Shown here in pieces: positions 45,702 through 53,111 of a stretch of DNA of 64,000 nt. The position numbers and the translations under genes were made by a program. Each line of letters begins with the position of its first letter. Within the stretch, counting starts at the first letter, position 1. Under the pieces are notes generated by a model. That model made no database searches. It was not told the origin of the DNA and saw only the letters and a list, made by a program, of their open reading frames with translations. The stretch is from NCBI GenBank assembly GCA_002868865.1, contig PKUC01000055.1, forward strand, positions 1-64,000, in the 5' to 3' direction. Source of the stretch: Desulfuromonas sp. Lineage in GTDB: Bacteria; Desulfobacterota; Desulfuromonadia; Desulfuromonadales; Geopsychrobacteraceae.

Positions 45702-47198
45702 ATGAAAAACAATCTGATGATCTTCATTCTTGCCTTACTCACGCTCATGCTATCTGCATGTAGCAGCAGCGACAGTGACGACAAAAAAACAAGCGGTAGC
45801 ATTTCAGACCTCACAGAAGGCATCTACATCCTCACCGTTGACGGTGAATATGACAGCGTTGTTGAAGTCGCAATAATGGACGGTTTCATCATCGTAAACT
45901 ACTGCGATGAAGATGAAGACGTTTTTACCGTGAGCTCTTCAGGAACCGCCGTTGCGGACATTTCAGACCTTGAAGACGACTATTCAGGCAGCGCGACAGT
46001 CACCACCTTCACTTCCACTTCGTTTAGCGGAACATACTCCCAAACCGAAGGCGGCATAACCAACAGCGGTACATTCAAATTCGGCAAATCTACCGACAGC
46101 TCACTGGGAATCTGCGAAGACGGCAGTAGCTATGTCGGCGGCGGAGACTCCTCCAGCCCCGACACATCCGGAAGCACCACCGATCTGGACGAAGGGCTCT
46201 ACACAATCACGGTAGATGGCGAATTTGACGGCTACGCAGACGTTACAGCCACTGACGCTGCAATCACCGCCACCTACTGCGATGGCGATCAGGACGTGTT
46301 TGTTTTTACCTCGTCGGGAACCGCCATCTCCAACCTCTCCGAACCCGCGGAAGGAACCTCTGGTACCGCTACGGCAACCACCTTCTCTTCAACGTCCTTT
46401 AGCGGCCTCTACGTCTTCACCGAAGATAGCACAACTGGCAGTGGGACGTTCGTCTTCAGCAAAACGTCCGACAGTGAAGCCGAACTTTGCGGCGAAGGCG
46501 GCAGCGATGGCAGTTCGTCCAGCACCGATCCATCCGGAAACATTGCCGACTTCAGCGAAGGCGTTTATATCACTGACGAGGACTATGCCGGCTATTTCTC
46601 CATCGTTGATGGTGAAATGGTTTTTGAAAACTGCGACGGAGAAAAATCGTCCTGGGCGATTACCGACGGCATAGTCTCTAATTCCTGGTCAAGTGAAGAC
46701 GGCTCTGGCAGCACTGCACTCACAGGCTTCTCTTCTACCGAAATAACTGGCTATAGCAGCGGTATTGATGAGGGCTACTCTTACAGCTATCCCCTTGCAT
46801 TTTATAAATCTACCCAATCTTTTGCAGAAACCTGTCAGGATGTTGGCCAGATCTACGGTTCCGCATCGGACGCCACTGATGGTGTTTATACCCTTTCCAT
46901 GCCCGAAGAAGCGCTTCAAGTATTCGATCTCACCATAACCTCCGACAGCTTGATCTTTAATGACTGCAATGGTGAAGACGATATTTTCACCATCAACAGC
47001 TCTGGATCGGCAACGCTCGACATTTCGGACGAAGATGGGCCGGGACTTGTCGGCATCAATTATTATTCTGCAACCACTCTTAGTGGATTTTTGTCATTTG
47101 AAGACTACGAAACAGGCTACGAATTCTACGAATTTTTCGACTTGAACAAAATGACGATCAGCAAATCAGAAGCCTGCAGTCTCTATCCCCCAGAGTAA
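45702..47198 (+). CDS. lipoprotein of four cysteine-paired repeats
   Basis: I do not recognise a family. The 498-aa protein has a lipoprotein signal (FILALLTLMLSAC, lipidated C20), then four repeats beginning DLTEGIY (36), DLDEGLY (161), DFSEGVY (283) and DATDGVY (390). Each has two Cys at near-identical spacing: C68/C138, C193/C263, C311/C378 and C422/C492 (70, 70, 67, 70 residues). The first Cys of a pair is followed by an acidic loop (CDEDED, CDGDQD, CDGEKS, CNGEDD). Repeats 1-3 are joined by Ser/Gly/Asp-rich linkers. The pattern suggests beta-rich, disulfide-closed domains on the cell surface or in the periplasm. AAAGGAGG lies 6 bases before the ATG; the track start adds 85 unlikely codons. 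It is acidic, and unlike its neighbours. Confidence 0.85.
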   Translation: MKNNLMIFILALLTLMLSACSSSDSDDKKTSGSISDLTEGIYILTVDGEYDSVVEVAIMDGFIIVNYCDEDEDVFTVSSSGTAVADISDLEDDYSGSATVTTFTSTSFSGTYSQTEGGITNSGTFKFGKSTDSSLGICEDGSSYVGGGDSSSPDTSGSTTDLDEGLYTITVDGEFDGYADVTATDAAITATYCDGDQDVFVFTSSGTAISNLSEPAEGTSGTATATTFSSTSFSGLYVFTEDSTTGSGTFVFSKTSDSEAELCGEGGSDGSSSSTDPSGNIADFSEGVYITDEDYAGYFSIVDGEMVFENCDGEKSSWAITDGIVSNSWSSEDGSGSTALTGFSSTEITGYSSGIDEGYSYSYPLAFYKSTQSFAETCQDVGQIYGSASDATDGVYTLSMPEEALQVFDLTITSDSLIFNDCNGEDDIFTINSSGSATLDISDEDGPGLVGINYYSATTLSGFLSFEDYETGYEFYEFFDLNKMTISKSEACSLYPPE

Positions 47199-47215
47199 GC
47201 ACCTTCAATCAAAAC

Positions 47216-47254
47216 AAATTGGGTGGGCAGCGCAAAAAGCTGCCCACCCAATTT
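47216..47254 (+). terminator. intrinsic terminator after the repeat lipoprotein
   Basis: A 16-bp perfect stem (AAATTGGGTGGGCAGC / GCTGCCCACCCAATTT) around a 7-base GCAAAAA loop, 18 bases past the stop. Confidence 0.9.
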
Positions 47255-47310
47255 CGCCGCAACGTAAAACAGCAGTGGGACTCATCCGATAAACAACTCA
47301 CCGACATAAA

Positions 47311-47436
47311 ACCCGCATCGCCCGCTTGCTCGCCGATGCCACACCGGCCACCGAACAAGCCCGCTATCCGAATGTCCTGTTGGCGATCCTGTTCACCAGC
47401 CTCATCTGCATCATGCTGCCATTCGACTCAAGGTAG
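47311..47436 (+). pseudogene. 3' remnant of a membrane-protein gene
   Basis: An in-frame stretch of 41 codons ends in TAG and is followed at once by a strong terminator. It encodes a hydrophobic helix (NVLLAILFTSLICIMLPF) with a short charged tail, like the last helix of a membrane protein. There is no start codon or SD; a TAA lies seven codons upstream. The family is not recognisable. Confidence 0.35.
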
Positions 47437-47443
47437 TGGACAC

Positions 47444-47480
47444 AAAAAAGCGGCCCCAGATAACCTGGAGCCGCTTTTTA
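47444..47480 (+). terminator. intrinsic terminator after the gene remnant
   Basis: A stem AAAAAGCGGC-x-CCAG / CTGG-x-GCCGCTTTTT with one mismatch, a short loop and a T-rich tail. Confidence 0.85.
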
Positions 47481-47567
47481 TATGCATCCCATGTCGCAAG
47501 CCGACATTTTTTTCTAAAAACCAAACAGCCTAAAATCGTTTAAATTACGCAATCAAGAGCCATGTTA

Positions 47568-47604
47568 AGGAGGCAGCTGCTCTATCCAGTTGAGCTACGG
47601 GGTC
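47568..47604 (-). pseudogene. tRNA-Arg(CCU) 5'-half fragment, att-like
   Basis: 37 bases match the first half of the tRNA at 45347-45423 (35 of 37 identical), from the 5' end through anticodon CCU, where homology stops. It lacks the 3' half, so it cannot make a tRNA. It is best read as one end of an old integration. Confidence 0.75.
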
Positions 47605-47703
47605 AAATCGGTATTTTCAACGAGAGGGATATCAATGTTTCAATGGCATTAGGTCGGAGCATGCCTTTCGTTATGCCTTGCTTCCTAAGACCCATGTCAT
47701 TTA

Positions 47704-47889
47704 TCAACTCAACGGCGGCATCTTTTCAATCAATATCGAGGTCCAGTAGCTCAGCGCTGCAGCGACCCCGAGAAAAAACAATCCCATCATCGCACAAACC
47801 AGTGCGTGCCGCTTGCGGTTCCGACGCAACCCCAGATACGAAATAATCAGACAGAGTATCCCAAGGGGGATAAAGAGAATAATGATCAT
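47704..47889 (-). CDS. small two-helix membrane protein, 61 aa
   Basis: A possible gene directly after apt. The 61-aa product has two hydrophobic helices (IIILFIPLGILCLIISYLGL and LVCAMMGLFFLGVAAALSYW) separated by a basic loop (RRNRKRH), so a small inner-membrane protein is plausible. No clear SD precedes the ATG. It lies outside the islet, 67 bases from apt on the same strand. No family recognised. Confidence 0.5.
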   Translation of the reverse strand: MIIILFIPLGILCLIISYLGLRRNRKRHALVCAMMGLFFLGVAAALSYWTSILIEKMPPLS

Positions 47890-47956
47890 GGTTGCGGTGG
47901 TGAGTCAGCCCGAAGCAGCATTAAACAGCTCTACAGTTCCTTACGCGACGCAACCG

Positions 47957-48472
47957 TTAAAACTTAAGCAGACTGAATACTTTGCCTTCGGGCAATTTTT
48001 GACGACCGTTCAGAAATTCCAGCTCGGCCATAAAAGCACATTCACGGATTTCCGCGCCGAATTCCTGGACCAGATCGACCACCGCTGCCATGGTCCCCCC
48101 CGTTGCCAGCAGATCGTCAGCGACAATCACTTTATCCCCCGGCTTAAAGGCGTCCTCATGGATTTCGAGGGTGTCGCTGCCATATTCGAGCTCGTAACTG
48201 ATACTGCGGGTCTTGTAGGGGAGTTTTCCGGGCTTGCGGACCAGGGTGATTCCGGTCCCGAGTTTATAGGCCAGCGCCGAGCCGAGGATAAAACCACGGG
48301 CCTCGATACCAACAATCTGATCGATTTTTTCACCGACGTAGCGATGCGCCAGCAGATCGATCATCCGATGGAACGATTTTGCATCCGACAACAGGGTGGT
48401 AATGTCTTTAAAAATAATTCCCTGCTTGGGGAAGTCGGGAATATCGCGAATAATACCTTTGAGTTCGTCCAT
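47957..48472 (-). CDS. apt: adenine phosphoribosyltransferase
   Basis: Salvages adenine to AMP with PRPP. The 171-aa protein has [19 protein letters not shown] at the N-terminus, the EARGFILG region and the PRPP-binding [13 protein letters not shown]. Length is normal. It follows rpoS by 18 bases on the same strand. It can use the adenine released by mtnP. Confidence 0.97.
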   Translation of the reverse strand: MDELKGIIRDIPDFPKQGIIFKDITTLLSDAKSFHRMIDLLAHRYVGEKIDQIVGIEARGFILGSALAYKLGTGITLVRKPGKLPYKTRSISYELEYGSDTLEIHEDAFKPGDKVIVADDLLATGGTMAAVVDLVQEFGAEIRECAFMAELEFLNGRQKLPEGKVFSLLKF

Positions 48473-48490
48473 CTTCTGCTCCGTCGATGT

Positions 48491-49486
48491 TTATGGTTCT
48501 GTACTTTCACCCGTCCCGCGGGCGACGGTCTCTTCTTGAATCTGTCGCAGCTTCGCCAGACTTTTGGCTTCGATCTGCCGGATCCGCTCGCGGGTCACCC
48601 CAAACCGTTGTCCAATGGTATCCAGCGTCTGCGGCTCACGATCATCCAGCCCAAACCGCAGGACCAGAATCTCCCGTTCATTGTCGGTCAATCCTTCCAG
48701 CCAGTCTGAAACATGGCCATAACGATCCAGATCCTCTATCAGGGTACTGGGATCGATACTGTTCTTGTCTTCGATGGTATCGATCAGGCTGTAATCACTA
48801 TTTTCACCCATAGGGTGTTCAATCGAGTAGGTTTTTTTCAGCAGCACCGACATCCGGCTGACATACGCCGGAGTTGCGCCCATAGCGTCTGCAATCTCCT
48901 CGAGGGTTGGTTCACGCTTGAGGCGCTGCAGAAGTTCACGACTGATCTTGACCAGCTTATTGATATCGTCCGCCACATGGACCGGAAGACGGATAGTGCG
49001 GCTCTGATTGACAAGGGCGCGTTCGATCGATTGACGGACCCACCAGGTTGCATAGGTGGAAAAACGACAGCCCTTACTGACCTTGAACCGCTCGACAGCT
49101 TTGATCAGGCCCATATTGCCCTCTTCGATCAGATCGAGAAACGGCAAACCCCGATTCATGTACCGTTTGGAAATCTTCACCACGAGACGCAGATTGGATT
49201 CGATCATCCGGTCCCGGGCGGCCATATCGCCTTTGGCGATCTGGCCTGCCAATTCCCGTTCTTCAGCGGCCGTCAGCAGCGTACTCTTTTGAATCTCCTT
49301 GAGATACAGCTTGATCGCATCGGCAGACGCACCTTCATCTTCGCTGGCGCGGCTTTTCTCACTCCGTGACGAGTGGCTCTTGCTCGAAGGGACATCCCCA
49401 CCAGGGTGTGCAGCCATCCCCCCTGCCGACTCCAGCTCTTCGTCAGGAGAGCGTCTTTGTTCAAAGTCTGAAAACAGATCATCCAT
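48491..49486 (-). CDS. rpoS: RNA polymerase sigma factor RpoS
   Basis: The general-stress and stationary-phase sigma factor. The 331-aa protein has an acidic N-terminus, region 1.2 ([12 protein letters not shown]), region 2 with the -10 recognition helix ([18 protein letters not shown]), region 3 and region 4.2 ([28 protein letters not shown]). The short N-terminus and the neighbourhood surE-pcm-nlpD-rpoS identify RpoS rather than RpoD. A CATAAT box just past the nlpD stop may be part of a promoter, though its -35 is poor. Confidence 0.93.
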   Translation of the reverse strand: MDDLFSDFEQRRSPDEELESAGGMAAHPGGDVPSSKSHSSRSEKSRASEDEGASADAIKLYLKEIQKSTLLTAAEERELAGQIAKGDMAARDRMIESNLRLVVKISKRYMNRGLPFLDLIEEGNMGLIKAVERFKVSKGCRFSTYATWWVRQSIERALVNQSRTIRLPVHVADDINKLVKISRELLQRLKREPTLEEIADAMGATPAYVSRMSVLLKKTYSIEHPMGENSDYSLIDTIEDKNSIDPSTLIEDLDRYGHVSDWLEGLTDNEREILVLRFGLDDREPQTLDTIGQRFGVTRERIRQIEAKSLAKLRQIQEETVARGTGESTEP

Positions 49487-49553
49487 AAAAACTACCCCTT
49501 CCGTGAAACAGTCAACAGGCTACTCATACCGCAGTCTAGAAGTGACTACAGAA

Positions 49554-50315
49554 TTATGGCAAGTATAAAATCGGGTTAACCGCCTGTTTCTGGCGGCGAA
49601 CCTCAAAATGCAGGCGAGGCACCCCCCCGCCGGGAGCATTACCCGACAGGGCAATCTTTTCTCCACCGCTGACAAACTCGCCCTGCTGAACAAGGTTGCG
49701 GGTATTAAAGCCGTAGACGGTGTATAAATCGTTTTCATGCTGGAGGATAATCAGGTGGCCGTACCCCTTCACGCCATCACCGCTGTAGATCACCTGGCCA
49801 GCCGCAGCGGCCTTAACCGCTGAGTTGTGCGGCGCGGCAATCTCGATCCCCTTCCCTCCACTCTTTTCCGATGCCTTGAAAGCACTCAAAAGTTTACCGC
49901 GCAGGGGCCACGCCAAGGTCCCTTTTTTTGCCGCACTGACAGGCCCCTTCGACGGGGCTGAGATCTTTGCAGGAGGTTTATTTTTAACGGCTGGCCGGAC
50001 AGCCTTCGGCGCTGTAGGCGGGTTAACGGCCGATTTTGGAATGCGCCGGGGCTTGACCGCAGCGACCCGCTTGACCGATGTCGCTCCGGGGATGTAAAGG
50101 CGCGTTCCGCTCAGCAGGTCTTTTGGATCAGCGATCCCATTGACCCGCGCCAGATAAATTTCGTCAACACCGTAGGCACGACTGATCCGATAGAGGGTCT
50201 GTCCCTCCTTCACCTGATGATAGACCCCCTGCTGTGCACAGGCTAACAGCGCCAGCAGAACTACGGTCACAAGCAGAGATGCAGATCTTCGTTTAAAGCG
50301 TGACACGCTTATCAT
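49554..50315 (-). CDS. nlpD: NlpD-like LysM/M23 lipoprotein, degenerate peptidase
   Basis: A 253-aa lipoprotein: signal and lipobox (LLALLAC), LysM domain (YHQVKEGQTLYRISRAYGVDEIYLARVNGI), basic Pro-rich linker, and a C-terminal M23/LytM domain. In the M23 domain the usual YAHL reads YGFN, while LHFEVR is kept. Loss of a metal ligand fits an amidase activator like E. coli NlpD/EnvC rather than an active peptidase. It may activate the Amidase_3 enzyme at 9858 (inference). It precedes rpoS as in enterobacteria. Confidence 0.9.
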   Translation of the reverse strand: MISVSRFKRRSASLLVTVVLLALLACAQQGVYHQVKEGQTLYRISRAYGVDEIYLARVNGIADPKDLLSGTRLYIPGATSVKRVAAVKPRRIPKSAVNPPTAPKAVRPAVKNKPPAKISAPSKGPVSAAKKGTLAWPLRGKLLSAFKASEKSGGKGIEIAAPHNSAVKAAAAGQVIYSGDGVKGYGHLIILQHENDLYTVYGFNTRNLVQQGEFVSGGEKIALSGNAPGGGVPRLHFEVRRQKQAVNPILYLP

Positions 50316-50323
50316 CCCTCTAC

Positions 50324-50917
50324 CTACAAAAAATACTCGATAACGACAAAACCACCCACCAGCAGCAGTAAAAACAGGATGGTGAGCAGATTAAAGTATT
50401 TATCGATCATCGTCTTGGCCAGAGAACCGAAACGGTGCAGCAACCAGGCCACGAGCAGAAAACGCAACCCGCGACTGAGGCAGGAGGCGATAACGAACAG
50501 AGGAAAATCGAGATTGAAAACCCCCGCCGATACAGTGAAAATCTTGTAGGGGATGGGGGTGAAACCGGCCGCAAAAATGGCCAGAAAATCGTGACGGACA
50601 AACTGCTCACGGACCGTCTGAAAGTGGGCTTCGCTGAATCCCGGAACATATTGAAAAAAGATCGGCTCCAGACTCCCCCACAGCGTCAGCCCCAGTGCAT
50701 ACCCGGCAGCACCGCCGATCACCGATCCGGCGCAGGCGATCAGCGCATAACGGTAAGACCGGGCGGGCAGGGCCAGGCAGAGCGCGATCAGTAAAACATC
50801 CGGCGGCACCGGAAAAAAACTGGCTTCAGCAAAAGCGAGCAGAAACAGTGCAGGGCCGCCATAGGGTGTCTCAGCCCAGGAAAGCACCCAGTCGTAGAGT
50901 TTTCTGAACGCCTTCAT
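50324..50917 (-). CDS. DedA/YqaA-family membrane protein (VTT domain)
   Basis: A 197-aa polytopic protein of the SNARE-associated/VTT type. Markers are FAEASFFPVPPDVLLIALCLA, the AGSVIGGAAGYALG helix and FTPIPYKIFTVSAGVF, with about five helices. Such proteins are thought to move lipids across the membrane or maintain envelope energetics. Here it is inserted between pcm and nlpD in an otherwise conserved surE-pcm-nlpD-rpoS order. Its start overlaps the pcm stop by 4 bases. Confidence 0.9.
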   Translation of the reverse strand: MKAFRKLYDWVLSWAETPYGGPALFLLAFAEASFFPVPPDVLLIALCLALPARSYRYALIACAGSVIGGAAGYALGLTLWGSLEPIFFQYVPGFSEAHFQTVREQFVRHDFLAIFAAGFTPIPYKIFTVSAGVFNLDFPLFVIASCLSRGLRFLLVAWLLHRFGSLAKTMIDKYFNLLTILFLLLLVGGFVVIEYFL

Positions 50918-51573
50918 CCCTCCTCACAGTCGGAGTTCCAGCCCTGTTCGCCGATCAATGGAACAAACCGGCACGACATCAGGCGCTGTTCATCAAAATC
51001 GTCCTCGGCGGTCCTCACCACGCGGATCAACTCCTGACTATCTCTGCCTCCGACGGGCATCACCAGTGTCCCTCCGATTTCCAGCTGCTCGAGATAATCG
51101 CGCGGCACCTCTGGTGCTCCGGCAGCGACCAAGATCGCATCAAACGGGGCCTGTTCCTTCCAGCCGATGGTGCCGTCACCGATCTTGAGATTCACGTTGG
51201 TCGCCCGGCACTTGTCGAGGATCCGTCTGGCCCGACTGGCAAGTGAAGAAATCCGCTCGATACTGTAAATCCGCCGTGCAAGCTGCGCCAGCACCGCGGT
51301 CTGGTAACCCGAACCGGCACCGATTTCAAGAACACGCTCATCCCCTTTAAGGTGCAGAGCCGAGGTCATGGCGGCAACCATAAAGGGCTGGGAAATAGTC
51401 TGCTTTTCGCCAATCGGCAGAGACCCGTCGGCGTAGGCATGCCCCCACAACGCCTCATCAACAAACAGGTGCCGCGGAACCTTGAGCATGGCGTCGATCA
51501 CCCGTTGATCGTCCACCCCACGGGCGACAATCTGCGTCTCGACCATCCGGCGACGCGCAATGGTAAAATCCAT
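50914..51573 (-). CDS. pcm: protein-L-isoaspartate O-methyltransferase
   Basis: Repairs isoaspartyl damage in aged proteins using SAM. The 219-aa protein has RRRMVETQI, PRHLFVDEALWGHAYADGSLPIG, QTISQPFMVAAMTSAL and the SAM motif VLEIGAGSGYQTAVLAQLA. The track start runs into surE; the ATG at 51573, 12 bases after the surE stop, gives the normal length. It belongs to the surE-pcm-rpoS stress set. Confidence 0.95.
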   Translation of the reverse strand: MDFTIARRRMVETQIVARGVDDQRVIDAMLKVPRHLFVDEALWGHAYADGSLPIGEKQTISQPFMVAAMTSALHLKGDERVLEIGAGSGYQTAVLAQLARRIYSIERISSLASRARRILDKCRATNVNLKIGDGTIGWKEQAPFDAILVAAGAPEVPRDYLEQLEIGGTLVMPVGGRDSQELIRVVRTAEDDFDEQRLMSCRFVPLIGEQGWNSDCEEG

Positions 51574-51584
51574 CAATAATCCAT

Positions 51585-52331
51585 CTATGTCAGTGGAATC
51601 TGCCAATCGGACAAGTCCTGCAAGGACGAGTCGTTTGTCAGGTTTGTGTGCAGTGGCGTGACTGAAATGTAACCCTCGTGGACCGCATTGCAATCACTGC
51701 CGGGGATATCTTCAAAACCGAGGTCCCCGCCACCTATCCAGTAGTAGGAACGCCCTCTGGGATCTTCCTTGCGGGTGACGACATCGCCGTAGCGCCTCTT
51801 CCCCTGTCGGGTCAGGCGCATGCCCCGAACCTTTTGCGCCGGAACATTAACATTGAGGAAGGTCTCTTCGGGCAGGCCATTATCGAGCAGATGTGCCGCC
51901 AGATGTCGAGAGAATCTGGCCGCCAGGGGCAGATTCTTGCCCTGATGTGCGGTATCATCCAGCGACACCGCGAACGCTGGGACACCCATCAGGGTTGCTT
52001 CCATGGCTGCGCAGACCGTACCGGAATAGGTAATATCATCTCCCAGATTGGCCCCGCGGTTGATCCCTGAAATGACAAGGTCGGGCATTTCTCTGAGCAA
52101 ACCGTGGATGCCGAGGTTGACGCAATCGGTCGGCGTGCCATCGACGGCAAACAGGTCGGTGCGCACCTCTTCAGCGCGCAGCGGTGACTCCAGGGTAAGG
52201 GCGTGAGCAACGGCGCTGCGGTTGCGATCTGGAGCGACAATCACAACCCGGCCGAAATCCTGAAAAGCATCTGCCAATGCTTTCAGGCCCGGCGACATCA
52301 CCCCGTCATCGTTGGTGAGAAGGATCAGCAT
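51585..52331 (-). CDS. surE: 5'/3'-nucleotidase SurE
   Basis: A metal-dependent nucleotidase and exopolyphosphatase important in stationary phase. The 248-aa protein has the metal site LTNDDGVMSPGL, the FAVDGTPTDCVNLGI segment and SGINRGANLGDDITYSGTVCAAMEA. Length is normal. It is followed by pcm and preceded by a MerR-type regulator gene by 14 bases. Confidence 0.97.
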   Translation of the reverse strand: MLILLTNDDGVMSPGLKALADAFQDFGRVVIVAPDRNRSAVAHALTLESPLRAEEVRTDLFAVDGTPTDCVNLGIHGLLREMPDLVISGINRGANLGDDITYSGTVCAAMEATLMGVPAFAVSLDDTAHQGKNLPLAARFSRHLAAHLLDNGLPEETFLNVNVPAQKVRGMRLTRQGKRRYGDVVTRKEDPRGRSYYWIGGGDLGFEDIPGSDCNAVHEGYISVTPLHTNLTNDSSLQDLSDWQIPLT

Positions 52332-52345
52332 CTGCTCCCCCCCGA

Positions 52346-52705
52346 TCAGAACTCATGCCGATCTTGCAGCAGAGATTTTATTGCTCTGAGATCCTCACGA
52401 ATCTGTTTCAACTGACCACGGTCATCAAGCCGCCCCCCCTCTGCAGCCGCTTTTTTGACACCTTCCTTGTTGATCTTTTTTCGAGCGCCAGAAATAGTAA
52501 AGCCCTGCCGATAAAGAAGATCTTTTATCAGCAGGGCCGTTTCTATATCTTTTTTTCGGTACAGTCGTTGATTACTATGGCTCTTGACCGGTTTAAAAGC
52601 ATTAAACTCGGTCTCCCAATAGCGCAAAACGTGGGTTTTGACATCTACGATGGCAGCGACTTCACCGATCTTGAAGTAGAGCTTGTTGGGAATCTGTACC
52701 GTCAT
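52346..52705 (-). CDS. MerR-family transcriptional regulator
   Basis: A 119-aa protein with an N-terminal MerR winged helix ([25 protein letters not shown], residues 9-33, and [32 protein letters not shown]). The C-terminus is short, with no metal-binding cysteines, so it is not a metal-responsive MerR. It belongs to the small type found beside ihfA in many Proteobacteria; the target is unknown. It starts 20 bases after the ihfA stop. Confidence 0.9.
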   Translation of the reverse strand: MTVQIPNKLYFKIGEVAAIVDVKTHVLRYWETEFNAFKPVKSHSNQRLYRKKDIETALLIKDLLYRQGFTISGARKKINKEGVKKAAAEGGRLDDRGQLKQIREDLRAIKSLLQDRHEF

Positions 52706-52725
52706 TGACAGATCCAGAAAAATGA

Positions 52726-53010
52726 TCAGTCTTGCTGACCGTTAATCGCCGCTTTCAACACCTGGCTGGGCTTGAACGAGAGGATTTTGCGCGCGGAAAT
52801 CTCAATCTCGGATCCAGTCTGCGGATTCCGACCGCGACGGGCAGCCTTTTCTTTGACGACAAAGTTTCCGAAACCCGCGATCTTAATTTTTTCACCCGCC
52901 TCCAGAGTATCCTTCATCAGGTCAAAAACCATCTCTACAATGGCTGCGGACTCTTTTTTTGAGAACCCTGTTGTCATATAAACATTTTCGATCAAATCAG
53001 CCTTGGTCAT
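52726..53010 (-). CDS. ihfA: integration host factor alpha subunit
   Basis: A nucleoid protein that bends DNA sharply and assists sigma-54 activation and other looping. The 94-aa HU/IHF protein has [46 protein letters not shown], the DNA-contacting arm, and the [15 protein letters not shown]-terminus. The pheST-ihfA order is also found in E. coli. AGGAGG precedes the ATG. Confidence 0.95.
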   Translation of the reverse strand: MTKADLIENVYMTTGFSKKESAAIVEMVFDLMKDTLEAGEKIKIAGFGNFVVKEKAARRGRNPQTGSEIEISARKILSFKPSQVLKAAINGQQD

Positions 53011-53076
53011 ATACCCTCCTGCGATGGTAGGCAGGCCACAAACAATAAGCGTTACTATCTACTTGATATTTCAGGT

Positions 53077-53105
53077 TTTATATCACAGCCCCAGAGGCCT
53101 TGCAA
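53077..53105 (-). promoter_or_regulatory. sigma-70 promoter for ihfA
   Basis: Minus-strand TTGCAA (53105-53100), exactly 17 bases, then TATAAA (53082-53077). It begins 7 bases past the pheT stop, so ihfA can be expressed apart from pheST. Confidence 0.65.
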
Positions 53106-53111
53106 CCTCTA

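Larger units (their letters stand above)
45347..47604. mobile_element. putative remnant integrative element (tRNA-Arg islet)
   Basis: A segment bounded by the intact tRNA-Arg and a partial tRNA-Arg copy whose homology stops at the anticodon, a usual crossover point for tyrosine recombinases. Inside are a repeat lipoprotein gene and an orphan 3' gene remnant with its own terminator, on the strand opposite to the flanking genes. No integrase, transposase or other mobility gene remains, so this is a degraded element or a recombination scar. Boundaries are inferred. Confidence 0.45.
47199..47703. other. 505-base intergenic region of the islet's right end
   Basis: It holds two strong terminators, an orphan 41-codon C-terminal gene fragment and the tRNA-Arg fragment. 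The track ORF 47219..47533 begins inside a terminator stem and runs over the second one, so it is not a gene. Confidence 0.6.

Noticed and set aside
47219-47533. 104-aa ORF in the islet
   Set aside because: Its start lies inside a 16-bp terminator stem and it runs over a second terminator; no SD.
47568-47604. second functional tRNA-Arg
   Set aside because: Only the 5' half is present; no T-arm or acceptor 3' strand follows.
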